Source: Kitasatospora sp. MAA4 (lineage in GTDB: Bacteria; Actinomycetota; Actinomycetes; Streptomycetales; Streptomycetaceae). From it: a stretch of DNA of 64,000 nt. The notes beneath the pieces were generated by a model. It saw only the letters and a list, made by a program, of their open reading frames with translations, did no database searches and was not told where the DNA came from. Both the position numbers and the translations under genes were made by a program. The stretch lies in the NCBI RefSeq assembly GCF_029893355.1, contig NZ_JARZAI010000019.1, positions 1 to 64,000 of the forward strand, written 5' to 3'. The first letter of the stretch is position 1. Every line of letters starts with the position of its first letter. Shown here piece by piece: positions 41,954-50,093 of the stretch.

Positions 41954-43155
41954 CGCAGGACCTCCTCTCGTGCGTCCGGCATCACCGGCAGGCTGGCGGC
42001 CACCCTGAACCCGCCGCCGGCGAGTCTGCCGGTCTCCAGGCTGCCGCCGTGCAGGGCGACGCGTTCGTACATGCCGATCAGACCGTACCCGCTCCGGTCG
42101 CTGTCCCCGGCGTCGTCCCCGGCGTCGTCCCAGGGGTCGTCCCCGGGGTCGTCGCAGGCGTTGTCCCCACCGTCGTTCTGTACCTCGACGGTGACCCGGT
42201 CCGGAAGGTACGTCAGTAGGACGGAGGCCCGGCTCTGTCCGGCGTGCTTGCGGGCGTTGGTGAGGGCCTCCTGGACGACCCGGAACACGGTGAGCCCGAC
42301 CGTCGGCGGCAGCGGGCGTTCCTGCCCCCGGACGGTGAACTCGGTTGGCAGGCCGGCCAGTCGGGACTCGCCGACGATGCGGTCGAGCTCACCGGCGCCG
42401 GGCTGGGGGGCCGGCGGCGCGTGCTCGGGTTCGTCGTCGGCGCGCAGCACGTCCAGGAGTTGGCGCATCTCGCGCAGGGCCGACCGCCCGGAGGACTCCA
42501 GGGTGACCAGGGCGTCCCGCACCACCTCGGGGTCGCCCGCGAGATTGGCTCTGGCCCCGCCGGCCATCAGCTGCATGGTGGTGATGTGGTGGGCCACGAT
42601 GTCGTGCAACTCCCGGGCGATGCGGCGGCGTTCCTCGGCCACCGCATGGTCGGCCAGCAGCTGGCGGTTGGCGGCCACCTCGTTCGTGTAGCGGGTGACC
42701 GCGACGGCCACCCCGACGATGACGACGACCGCGGCGACGTCGCCGATCACGTCCCCCCGGCTCGGCAGCCCGCCGTGAGTCTGGCTCAGCAGCGTCACGG
42801 CGGCCGTCACGATGCCGGCCGGCGCTGTCACCGGAGGGCCGCAGGCCCGGGCGACCGAGTACAGGGCCACCGCGAGGGCGGCACCGAAGTGCGTGGGCGG
42901 CCAGGCGAGGAGGTTCAACGCCGTGCCGAGGACGAGCACGCCGGCGAGCACCGAGACCGGGTGGCTGCGTCGGACAAGCAGCGGCAGGGCCGACAGGACG
43001 CTCAGGACGATTCCGACCACCGTGACCTGGTGGCCGCCGACCGGGTGGCCGAGGGAGTAGCCGAGCAGGTCGATGCCGCAGGCGCCGACGGTGACGAGCG
43101 CGTCGTTACGCGTCCACGGCAGCGCGTCGTCGCGTGTCGAGAGGCGCATGCGCAT
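41950..43155 (-). CDS. Membrane sensor histidine kinase (HisKA_3 type) with acidic insert
   Basis: A 401-residue kinase with about six hydrophobic helices in the first 155 residues, a HisKA_3 dimerisation segment with the phosphorylated H184 (RELHDIVAHH) and a C-terminal HATPase (N box EALTNARKHAG). Between the G1 region (VQNDGG, to about 330) and G2 (GYGLIGMYERV, from about 356) lies an Asp/Gly/Pro-rich repeat (331-355), replacing a short ATP-lid loop. Paired with the downstream response regulator. Confidence 0.9.
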   Translation of the reverse strand: MRMRLSTRDDALPWTRNDALVTVGACGIDLLGYSLGHPVGGHQVTVVGIVLSVLSALPLLVRRSHPVSVLAGVLVLGTALNLLAWPPTHFGAALAVALYSVARACGPPVTAPAGIVTAAVTLLSQTHGGLPSRGDVIGDVAAVVVIVGVAVAVTRYTNEVAANRQLLADHAVAEERRRIARELHDIVAHHITTMQLMAGGARANLAGDPEVVRDALVTLESSGRSALREMRQLLDVLRADDEPEHAPPAPQPGAGELDRIVGESRLAGLPTEFTVRGQERPLPPTVGLTVFRVVQEALTNARKHAGQSRASVLLTYLPDRVTVEVQNDGGDNACDDPGDDPWDDAGDDAGDSDRSGYGLIGMYERVALHGGSLETGRLAGGGFRVAASLPVMPDAREEVLR

Positions 43156-43208
43156 GCCGTACCTCCCTCTCGCGGTTCATGATCGGTTCTGGCAGTGGCC
43201 GCGAGAAG

Positions 43209-43712
43209 TCAGGCCGGAATGGCGCGGACACGGTCGGGTGAGAGATGAAGCTCGTAGGGCAGGCAGCAGTCGGAACAGAGCGTCGCGACCAGGGTTCCGC
43301 ACGCGCACAGCTGGTTGAGCCCGCCGGTGGGGGTCGCTCCGCAGCAGGCGGGGGACGCGTGCCGCAGTTCCAGGCCGCGGGCGTCGTCCGGGTTGATGAC
43401 GATATTGCCTCGCGGGCCCTGTGAGATCAGCGGCTGATGGTCCACGGTGTAGAGGATCCCTCCGCGCGGGTAGGTCGGCCCGGGCACCTCGGCGACGACC
43501 AGGGGAGCGCCGTACGGTTCCGTCTCGATGGCGTAGCAGCCCAGCGGAACCGTCGCCGGCGAGGGGCCCATCGAGTCGGCCTCCCACCACTCGTAGTAGG
43601 GAGCCTCGGGAACGGAAGGCAGCCGACGCAGCGGCCCGGTCAGCCCAGCGCCGCAGGTGGCGCACACGAACACCACTGCTGCCGCTGCTGATTGCCCGTG
43701 CTGTTCACTCAT
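43209..43712 (-). CDS. Hypothetical cysteine-rich protein
   Basis: A 167-residue protein of unknown function. Cysteine pairs CATCG near the start and HASPACCG, CACG and CSDCC toward the end suggest one or two zinc sites. A central WWEADSMGPSPATVPLGCYA motif looks conserved but is not recognised. Not clearly linked to neighbours; a strong hairpin separates it from the upstream-transcribed transglycosylase gene. Confidence 0.6.
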   Translation of the reverse strand: MSEQHGQSAAAAVVFVCATCGAGLTGPLRRLPSVPEAPYYEWWEADSMGPSPATVPLGCYAIETEPYGAPLVVAEVPGPTYPRGGILYTVDHQPLISQGPRGNIVINPDDARGLELRHASPACCGATPTGGLNQLCACGTLVATLCSDCCLPYELHLSPDRVRAIPA

Positions 43713-43738
43713 GACACCGACCGTACAGACAGAACGCC

Positions 43739-43778
43739 GAACTGCCCCTGCCCAGCGGTCGCTGGGCAGGGGCAGTTC
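43739..43778 (-). terminator. 19-bp perfect hairpin after the transglycosylase gene
   Basis: GAACTGCCCCTGCCCAGCG and its complement separated by two bases, 7 nt beyond the stop of the transglycosylase gene. Confidence 0.85.
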
Positions 43779-43784
43779 CGCTGG

Positions 43785-45137
43785 TTACGGGTGCGTGGGC
43801 TTCGTGCTCGCACTGGCACTCGCGCTCGCACTGGCACTGGCACTTGCGCTCGCCGAGGGGGACGGGGAGGCGGACGCGGAGGCCGAAGGGCTGGGCGCGG
43901 GGCACTGCGGCGTCGGGGAGCCGGTGGGGGAGGCCGAGGCCGACGGGCCGGGCGTCGGCGAGGCAGTGGCGCCTGCGGACGGGGACGGGGACGGGGACGG
44001 GGAGGAACCGGCGCTCGGGCTGCCGGACGGCAGCGGGCTCGCCGTGGGGCAGGAGGTGGGCGAGCCGGACGGCGCGGGGCTGGGGGAGGCCGAGGGCGAT
44101 CCCGTCGGGGACGCGGTGCCCGTGGGGCTGGGGGAGGGCGGCGGCGTCGGGTGGCTGCTCGGGGTGGGCGCGCTCGGGCTCGGCGACGGCGCGGCAGTCG
44201 GCGGCGTGACGGGCGGCGTGTCCACCGGCGACGGCGAGTCGGTCGGGGCCGTCGGCACCGTCGGGGTCGCGGTCGGTGAGGCGAACGGCGACACCGGCGG
44301 GAACAGCGGGAACGGCGGGAACGGCGTCACGCTGCCGGGAGCCGGCGGCTGGCCGTCCGGCGTCGTCACGGGGGCGCCCGACTGGAAGTGCTGCATCCAG
44401 CTCTTCACCGTGTTGAGGTAGTCGGTGGAGTCGTTGTAGCCGAGGATCGCCCGGTCGAGCTGGGCCGGGTCGTTCAGGTCGCGTCCGTCGGCGCAGAGGT
44501 AGCGGCCGGCGGCCAGCGCCGCGTCGAAGATGTTGTTCGGGTCGGCCTTGCCGTCGTTGTTGCCGTCGGCGCCCCAGACCGCCCAGGTCGAGGGGATGAA
44601 CTGCATCGGTCCGACGGCCCGCGCCCAGGAGCCGTCGCTGTTGGGGATCGCGGCGAAGCCGTTGCCGTTGAGGGCCGGCCCGAGGATCGGGGTGTACGTC
44701 GTGCCGGCGGCGTCGACGTTGCCGCCGTCGGCCTGGCCCGACTCCACCTGGCCGATCCCGGCGAGCAGCTGCCACGGCAGGTGGCAGCCAGGGTCGCTGA
44801 CGGCGAGGGAGGCCTCGGCGTTGCGGTAGGCGGCGAAGACGGTGGCAGGGAGCGAGGGGCCGCCGGGAGTCGGCACGAGCGGGGAGGCTCCGACGCCGGG
44901 CTGGCCGGTCGGCGCGGCGGGCGGCTGCGGCAGCGGGATGGTGGCGCCGCCGTCGACCGGCAGACCGGCGTCGGTGCTCGGGCTGCCGAAGGGCGTGGTC
45001 GGCGCGGCCGGCGCCGCCGCGTTCGCCGCGACCGGTGCCAGCACGAGCCCCTGGGAACCCGTCAGGGCGGCCAACGTGGTGAGGGCCGCCAGAGTCCCTG
45101 CGGCCCGCTTCGTCACGCGCATGTAGCTGTACGCCAT
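43785..45137 (-). CDS. Secreted lytic transglycosylase with Ser/Ala/Pro-rich tail
   Basis: A 450-residue exported peptidoglycan hydrolase. A signal peptide (cleavage near NAAAPA, about 40) and a Pro-rich linker lead to an SLT/MltB-like domain (about 97-250) with the catalytic Glu in GIGQVESGQAD and the blocks AVGPMQFIPSTW and YNDSTDYLNTV. Residues 255-450 are a low-complexity Ser/Pro/Ala/Thr tail ending in (SA)n. The DNA there is a short-unit repeat. ATG at 45137; MRVTK (15 bases later) is an alternative. Probably cleaves glycan strands in the cell wall; the tail may anchor or space the enzyme. Confidence 0.9.
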   Translation of the reverse strand: MAYSYMRVTKRAAGTLAALTTLAALTGSQGLVLAPVAANAAAPAAPTTPFGSPSTDAGLPVDGGATIPLPQPPAAPTGQPGVGASPLVPTPGGPSLPATVFAAYRNAEASLAVSDPGCHLPWQLLAGIGQVESGQADGGNVDAAGTTYTPILGPALNGNGFAAIPNSDGSWARAVGPMQFIPSTWAVWGADGNNDGKADPNNIFDAALAAGRYLCADGRDLNDPAQLDRAILGYNDSTDYLNTVKSWMQHFQSGAPVTTPDGQPPAPGSVTPFPPFPLFPPVSPFASPTATPTVPTAPTDSPSPVDTPPVTPPTAAPSPSPSAPTPSSHPTPPPSPSPTGTASPTGSPSASPSPAPSGSPTSCPTASPLPSGSPSAGSSPSPSPSPSAGATASPTPGPSASASPTGSPTPQCPAPSPSASASASPSPSASASASASASASASASTKPTHP

Positions 45138-45342
45138 GCTGGGTGCTCCCCCTGCTGTCCGGTGATCTGTAGACGGACAGACGATATGTCATATGTCCGG
45201 GGAGCGGTCCATCAGGTCCGAAACCGTGGCGCCTGTCACGCCATTCGTCCCGTTCCCGGCTCGCCGTCGTCCCACCCCCGGCGCGCGCCGAAGCTTACCG
45301 AGAGAGCCTGGCGAACTGGTGGGGGATTTCCTTCTCTGCTGG

Positions 45343-45996
45343 TCAGCGGGCGAAAGGCTGGTGGATGAAGCCGGTCAGCGGCCCGAGGACCTTCCAGCCG
45401 AGCGTTTCGTAGAGCGCCCGGCCCTGGACGGTCGCGCCCAGGAGGCCGGCGGTCACACCGCTCTCGACGGCCGCGTTGGTGAGGGTGCCCATCACGACCG
45501 TCCCGAGGCCGAGGCGCTGGTGGGCCGTCTCCGTGACGATCTGGTCGAAGACGCAGGCGGCATCGGTCAGGGCGATCTGGCCGCGCGCGGCGAGCTCCCC
45601 GCCGGGGGCCAGGACGCGCACGTATGTGACGTCCTCGGCGGTCTCGGTGGTCTCGGTGGTGAGGCTGTACCCGTCGGGCGCGCGTACCAGGGCCGGGCGC
45701 AGGTCCACCGCCATCAGGAAGCCGGGATCGGTCGGCTCCCACGCGGAGGAGAACCAGGGCTCCATGACGTCCGGTTCGAGGAACGCCTTGACCCAGGTGA
45801 CCGGCTCGGTGACGGAGTCGATGAGCCTGCGGGCGGTCTCGGCGTCGGTGTCGGCGTCGGTGTCGAGCAGGACGTGCCGGACCGCCTGGTCCGGCAGCCC
45901 GACCGCGATGCGAAGCCCCCACGGCACGTCCACCGGCTTCGGTGTCCGCCGCGAGACGGTCCATCCCTCGACCCACGAGCGTGCGCTGTCCAGCAT
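45343..45996 (-). CDS. GNAT-family acetyltransferase
   Basis: A 217-residue GNAT protein with the acetyl-CoA loop QRLGLGTVVMGTL and a C-terminal ALYETLGWKVLGPLTGF. ATG at 45996 follows GGGGGGCT; an ATG at 46023 would add nine residues. Substrate unknown. Confidence 0.8.
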   Translation of the reverse strand: MLDSARSWVEGWTVSRRTPKPVDVPWGLRIAVGLPDQAVRHVLLDTDADTDAETARRLIDSVTEPVTWVKAFLEPDVMEPWFSSAWEPTDPGFLMAVDLRPALVRAPDGYSLTTETTETAEDVTYVRVLAPGGELAARGQIALTDAACVFDQIVTETAHQRLGLGTVVMGTLTNAAVESGVTAGLLGATVQGRALYETLGWKVLGPLTGFIHQPFAR

Positions 45997-46075
45997 CCGG
46001 AGCCCCCCAAGTAATGACTGCATGGCGGTTGCACATATTACATACGTCGGCACCGGCAGACCGCGGCGGAGGGGA

Positions 46076-47731
46076 CTAGCGACCCAGGACGGCCATCGCC
46101 GCGTTGTGGCCGGGGATGCCGCTGACGCCGCCGCCGCGGGTGGCGCCGGCGCCGCAGAGCAGCACGTTCGGGTGGGCGGTCGCCACGCCCCAGCGGTCGG
46201 CCGCGCTGCCGCCGCGGTCGCCGCCGTGGTCGCCGCCGTGGCTGTCGCCGTGGTTGTCGCCGTCGGTCCCGTCGCGGAAGGGGAAGGACAGGTCCCGGTG
46301 GAAGATGTTCCCGCCCGGGAGGCCGAGTTCGCGCTCCAGGTCCAGCGGGCTCTTCGCCTCGATGCACGGTCGGCCCTGGTCGTCCAGCGCGAGGCAGTCC
46401 GCGAGCGGCTCGGCGAGCAGCGCGTCCAACGGGCCCAGGACGGCCTGTAGCGCGGCCTGCCGGACCGCGTCGCCCGTGTCGGTCCCGCCGGCGGTGAAGA
46501 GCCGGGCGGGCAGGTGCAGTCCGAAGAGCGTCAGGGTCTGGTAGCCGCGGGCGGCGAGCTCGGGGCCCAGGATCGAGGGGTCGGTGAGCGAGTGGCAGTA
46601 GATCTCGGACGGCGCGGCGACGGGCACCCGCCCGTCCGCCGCCTGCCGGTAGGCGGACTCCAACTCCCGGTAGGACTCGGCGACATGGAAGGTTCCGGCG
46701 AACGCCTCGCGCGGGTCCACCGACGTGTCGCGCAGCCGGGGCAGCCGCCGCAGCAGCATGTTCACCTTGAGCTGCGAGCCCTCCGGCGCCGCCGCGGGGT
46801 CGGGCCGCTCGCCCAGCAGCCGGGCCAGCGTCTGCGGTGCGGCGTTGCAGAGCACCTGCCGGGCGCCCACCCGGTGCTCCTCGTCCCCGCTGCGGTAGGT
46901 CACCTCGGCGGCCGTTCCGTCGGTGGCCACCGCCGTCACCTCGCAGCCGGTGAGGATCTGCGCGCCGGCCGCCCGCGCCGCGTCGGCCAGCGCGTCCGTG
47001 AGCGCGCCCATGCCGCCGACCGGCACGTCCCAGTCCCCGGTGCCGCCGCCGATCACGTGGTAGAGGAAGCAGCGGTTCTGCCGCAGCGACGGATCGTGGG
47101 CATGGGTGAAGGTGCCGATCAGCGCGTCGGTGAGCACCACGCCCCGGACCAGGTCGTCCGTGAAGTGGCGCTCCACGCTCTCGCCGAGCGGCCGCTCGAA
47201 GAGCGCCTCCCAGGCCGCCGGATCGGCCACCCGCCGGCGCAGCTCGGCCCGGGTTGGCAGCGGTTCGGTGAGGGAGGGGAAGACCCGCTCGGCCACGGCG
47301 CCGGTCATCGCGTAGAACCGCTGCCAGGCTTCGAACTCACGCTCGGAGCCGGTGAGTTGGTGGAATGCCGCCGCAGTGCGGGTCGGGTCGCCGGCGTCCA
47401 CCAGCAGGCCGGTCGGCCGTCCGCCGCGCACGGTCGGGGTGTAGGAGGAGATCCGCCGCCTGCGCACGGCGAACCGCAGCCCCAGCTCATCGATGATCTT
47501 GTGCGGTAGCAGGCTCACCAGGTAGGAGTAGCGCGACAGTCGCGCCTGCACGCCGGAGAAGGTCTGGGTGGAGACCGCCGCGCCGCCGGTGCGGCCGAGC
47601 CGCTCCAGGACCAGTACGCTGCGCCCGGCCTGCGCCAGGTAGGCGGCGGCGACCAGGCCGTTGTGGCCGCCGCCGACGATGACGGCGTCGTATCCGGACC
47701 GGGTGGGCATCGGCGGTGCGGCGGGCTGCAT
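46076..47731 (-). CDS. PYROXD2/phytoene-dehydrogenase-like FAD oxidoreductase
   Basis: A 551-residue flavoprotein of the CrtI/PYROXD2 group. The FAD Rossmann motif VIVGGGHNGLVAAAYLAQAG begins near residue 17, and the C-terminal FAD-binding block LLCGAGATRGGGVSGIPGHNAA is intact. A Gly/Asp/His repeat of ~18 residues sits near 490-507 just before this block. No carotenoid genes are nearby, so a desaturase role in carotenogenesis is unlikely. Twelve nt upstream on the same strand is a GNAT gene, suggesting co-transcription. Confidence 0.87.
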   Translation of the reverse strand: MQPAAPPMPTRSGYDAVIVGGGHNGLVAAAYLAQAGRSVLVLERLGRTGGAAVSTQTFSGVQARLSRYSYLVSLLPHKIIDELGLRFAVRRRRISSYTPTVRGGRPTGLLVDAGDPTRTAAAFHQLTGSEREFEAWQRFYAMTGAVAERVFPSLTEPLPTRAELRRRVADPAAWEALFERPLGESVERHFTDDLVRGVVLTDALIGTFTHAHDPSLRQNRCFLYHVIGGGTGDWDVPVGGMGALTDALADAARAAGAQILTGCEVTAVATDGTAAEVTYRSGDEEHRVGARQVLCNAAPQTLARLLGERPDPAAAPEGSQLKVNMLLRRLPRLRDTSVDPREAFAGTFHVAESYRELESAYRQAADGRVPVAAPSEIYCHSLTDPSILGPELAARGYQTLTLFGLHLPARLFTAGGTDTGDAVRQAALQAVLGPLDALLAEPLADCLALDDQGRPCIEAKSPLDLERELGLPGGNIFHRDLSFPFRDGTDGDNHGDSHGGDHGGDRGGSAADRWGVATAHPNVLLCGAGATRGGGVSGIPGHNAAMAVLGR

Positions 47732-47743
47732 GGCCCTGTCCTA

Positions 47744-48490
47744 TCAGCGCGAGCCGCCGTTGGCGAGGGCTTCGGGCGTCCGGACCGCGACGAAGTCGAT
47801 CCGGCGGCGCAGCCCGAAGCCCAGCGACTCGTAGAGCCGGACCGCGTTGGTGTTGCTCGCGGCCGCGTGCAGGAACGGCGTCTCGCCCCGGGCCCGGATG
47901 CCGGCCGCGACGGCGAGTACCAGCCGGGTGGCCAGGCCCTGCCCGCGGTGGTTCGCAGCTGTGCAGACCGCGCTGATCTCGGTCCAGCCCGGCGGGTGCA
48001 TGCGCTCGCCGGCCATCGCCACCAGGGCGCCGCCGCGCCGGATTCCGAGGTACGCGCCGAGCTCGATGGTGCGGGGCAGGAAGGGGCCGGGCTGGGCCTG
48101 GGCGACCAGTTCGAGCATCTCCGGCACGTCGGCCGGACCCAGCATGACGGCCTCCTCGTCGGGCGCCACGGCGACGCCCTCGTCCACGAGTTGGACGCAG
48201 GGGATGCGCCTGACCACCTCCCAGTGCGGCGGCGGAGAGTCGGGCAGGCCCGCGACCGGGACGATCACCCCCGGTCCGAAGAGCTCGGCCACCGAGCGCC
48301 AGGTGGCCTCGTCCGGCACGTCCGGCAGGGCGAGGAAGGGCGAGACGTCGACGGGGTAGCGCAGCAGGTCCCCGTACCGTTCGGCCAGGTGCGCGTGCGG
48401 GCCGAGCAGCGCGGCCCGGACCGGACGGTCCAGCGGGTGGGGGAGCGCGGCAGCGTCAGCGGAGACAGGCACGGACATGGAAGTGGACAT
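47744..48490 (-). CDS. GNAT-family acetyltransferase (FR47-like)
   Basis: A 248-residue protein. The N-terminal ~120 residues are a degenerate domain; the C-terminal GNAT fold carries NHRGQGLATRLVLAVAAGI and NTNAVRLYESLGFGLRRRIDFV. Likely N-acetyltransferase of an amino group, substrate unknown. Several ATGs near the start (48490, 48478) leave the first five residues uncertain. Confidence 0.82.
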   Translation of the reverse strand: MSTSMSVPVSADAAALPHPLDRPVRAALLGPHAHLAERYGDLLRYPVDVSPFLALPDVPDEATWRSVAELFGPGVIVPVAGLPDSPPPHWEVVRRIPCVQLVDEGVAVAPDEEAVMLGPADVPEMLELVAQAQPGPFLPRTIELGAYLGIRRGGALVAMAGERMHPPGWTEISAVCTAANHRGQGLATRLVLAVAAGIRARGETPFLHAAASNTNAVRLYESLGFGLRRRIDFVAVRTPEALANGGSR

Positions 48491-48848
48491 GCGAAACCGA
48501 TCCTTGATCCCTGGCAGGCGGCGGGGCGACGGGAGTTGGTGATGCGCTGGGGCCGGAACGTCACGGCTGACAGAGGCCGGTCGGCGAGCCGACCCCGTCG
48601 ATCCACCGCTGACGCACCAGCGGGCAGCCCAAGGGGGCCCACTCGGAACGCAGTTGGCGTGTACGCATGACCCAGCCCGTCTCGACCGCTACCAGGAAGA
48701 AGGCCACGATACATGCCGACCCCGCGCGCCACCCGGGTTCACGGTCCGCCCCTCGGAAGGGGATTGCTCGCGACCGCTACACCGGTTAACGTGAGCGTCG
48801 GTTATGAGCGTCAGAATCGAGCCCTGGCTTGCTGACCGGAGGGGCGGG
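48491..48848. other. Intergenic region upstream of the leader peptide
   Basis: 358 bp between divergent units. It should hold the promoter of the ABC transporter leader on the plus strand and that of the GNAT gene on the minus strand. No gene or strong palindrome was recognised. Confidence 0.4.
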
Positions 48849-48971
48849 GTGAACGGCATGGACGCACGACGCTGCGGCAGCGCGCCGCTCCCGCACGGAT
48901 CCTTCCAACTCCAGGTCGCCAGGCGCCATGTGGACCTCCAGCGCGTCAGCAGCGCGCTCTGTCGCGGTTGA
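48849..48971 (+). CDS. Cis-regulatory leader peptide (RRHVDLxRVSSALC type)
   Basis: A 40-codon frame starting GTG at 48849 (GGAGGGG 4 nt upstream) or ATG at 48858. It ends ARRHVDLQRVSSALCRG. The RRHVDL.RV.SA.C pattern with a cysteine codon just before the end matches short leader peptides found upstream of sulfur- and amino-acid-related genes in streptomycetes. It is 160 nt before an amino-acid-type ABC permease gene. A cysteine-sensing attenuation role is inferred from the family and the TGT codon at 48960-48962. Confidence 0.7.
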   Translation: MNGMDARRCGSAPLPHGSFQLQVARRHVDLQRVSSALCRG

Positions 48972-48983
48972 GTGCCCGCCGCT

Positions 48984-49034
48984 GCCTGCCGGTAACCCCC
49001 GGCACCGCCCTGCCGTCGTTCTGACCCGGCAGGC
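48984..49034 (+). promoter_or_regulatory. Possible attenuator stem after the leader peptide
   Basis: GCCTGCCGG (48984-48992) pairs with CCGGCAGGC (49026-49034), with GGTAACCCCCGG and other G/C-rich partners between, so alternative folds are possible. It starts 12 nt after the leader stop codon, the place expected for ribosome-controlled attenuation. Confidence 0.45.
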
Positions 49035-49130
49035 CCGATCACCGCTGCCCGGCCGCAACTGTGCTGCCCGCGCCGCTGGTTGATCGTTGACGCCCGGAGT
49101 TTTCGACCTTCGCTCGCTGGAGCTCCCCCG

Positions 49131-50051
49131 ATGAACGAGCCACCCCTTCCCGTGCTCTCGCCTGCCCGCAGACCGTCCGAATCCGCGCCCGTCCAAGCCG
49201 CGCCCGTCCCCGTCCAGCAGGTCCCCGTTCAGCGGGTGGTCCCGTTGCGGCACCCCGGCCGGTGGCTGGTGAGCGTGCTGGTGGTGGTGCTGGTCGCGCA
49301 GTTCGCCCACGGGCTGGTGACCAACCCGTTCTACCAGTGGGACCGGTTCCAGTACTGGTTCGCCCGCCCGGTGATCACCGGCGGCCTGCTCGTCACCCTG
49401 GAGGTCACCGCGCTGAGCGCGGTGCTCGGCCTGGCGGGCGGGGTCCTGCTGGCGCTGGCCCGGATGTCGAAGAGCCTGGTCCTGCGGGCGGTCGCCTGGA
49501 GCTACGTCTGGCTCTTCCGGTCCGTCCCGCTGATCGTGGTGCTGCTGATCCTCTACAACTTCAGCGCGCTGTACCGGACGCTGAGCCTGGGTGTGCCGTT
49601 CGGTCCGGGCTTGGTGCACTTCCGCGAGTCGACGCTGGCCACCGACCTGGTGGTGGCGACCGTCGGGCTGAGCCTGAACGAGGCCGCCTACGCCAGCGAG
49701 GTCGTCCGGGCCGGGTTGCTGTCGGTCGACCAGGGCCAGCACGAGGCGGCCGCGGCCCTCGGCCTGCCCCGGCGCCACCAGTTCGTGCGGATCGTCCTCC
49801 CGCAGGCGCTGCGCACCATCGTCCCCTCGTACGTCAACCAGCTGATCGGCCTGATCAAGAGCACCTCGCTGGTCTTCTACGTCTCGCTGCTGGACCTGTT
49901 CGGCCAGGTCCAGAGCATGGGCAGCACCTACCCGGGCGACGTGGTGCCGCTGCTGATGGTGGCCACCGTCTGGTACGTGATCCTGACCAGCGTCGTGTCC
50001 GTCGCCCAGTTCTCCGTGGAGCGCCACTACGCCCGCGGCACCTCGCGCTGA
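49131..50051 (+). CDS. Amino-acid-type ABC transporter permease
   Basis: A 306-residue HisMQ/GlnP-type permease with a cytoplasmic Pro-rich N-terminal tail, about five to six membrane helices and the ATPase-contact EAA loop EAAAALGLPRRHQFVRIVLPQALR. ATG at 49131 is preceded by GGAG. Likely transports an amino acid or sulfur amino acid together with the downstream binding protein. No ATPase gene is adjacent. Confidence 0.88.
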   Translation: MNEPPLPVLSPARRPSESAPVQAAPVPVQQVPVQRVVPLRHPGRWLVSVLVVVLVAQFAHGLVTNPFYQWDRFQYWFARPVITGGLLVTLEVTALSAVLGLAGGVLLALARMSKSLVLRAVAWSYVWLFRSVPLIVVLLILYNFSALYRTLSLGVPFGPGLVHFRESTLATDLVVATVGLSLNEAAYASEVVRAGLLSVDQGQHEAAAALGLPRRHQFVRIVLPQALRTIVPSYVNQLIGLIKSTSLVFYVSLLDLFGQVQSMGSTYPGDVVPLLMVATVWYVILTSVVSVAQFSVERHYARGTSR

Positions 50052-50093
50052 GCCCCCTTACAACACGCCCGTTCAACCGTTCCGAGGAGAAGC

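Noticed and set aside
46076..47731. Carotenoid phytoene desaturase
   Set aside because: Shares the fold but is nearer to PYROXD2, and no other carotenoid genes are present.
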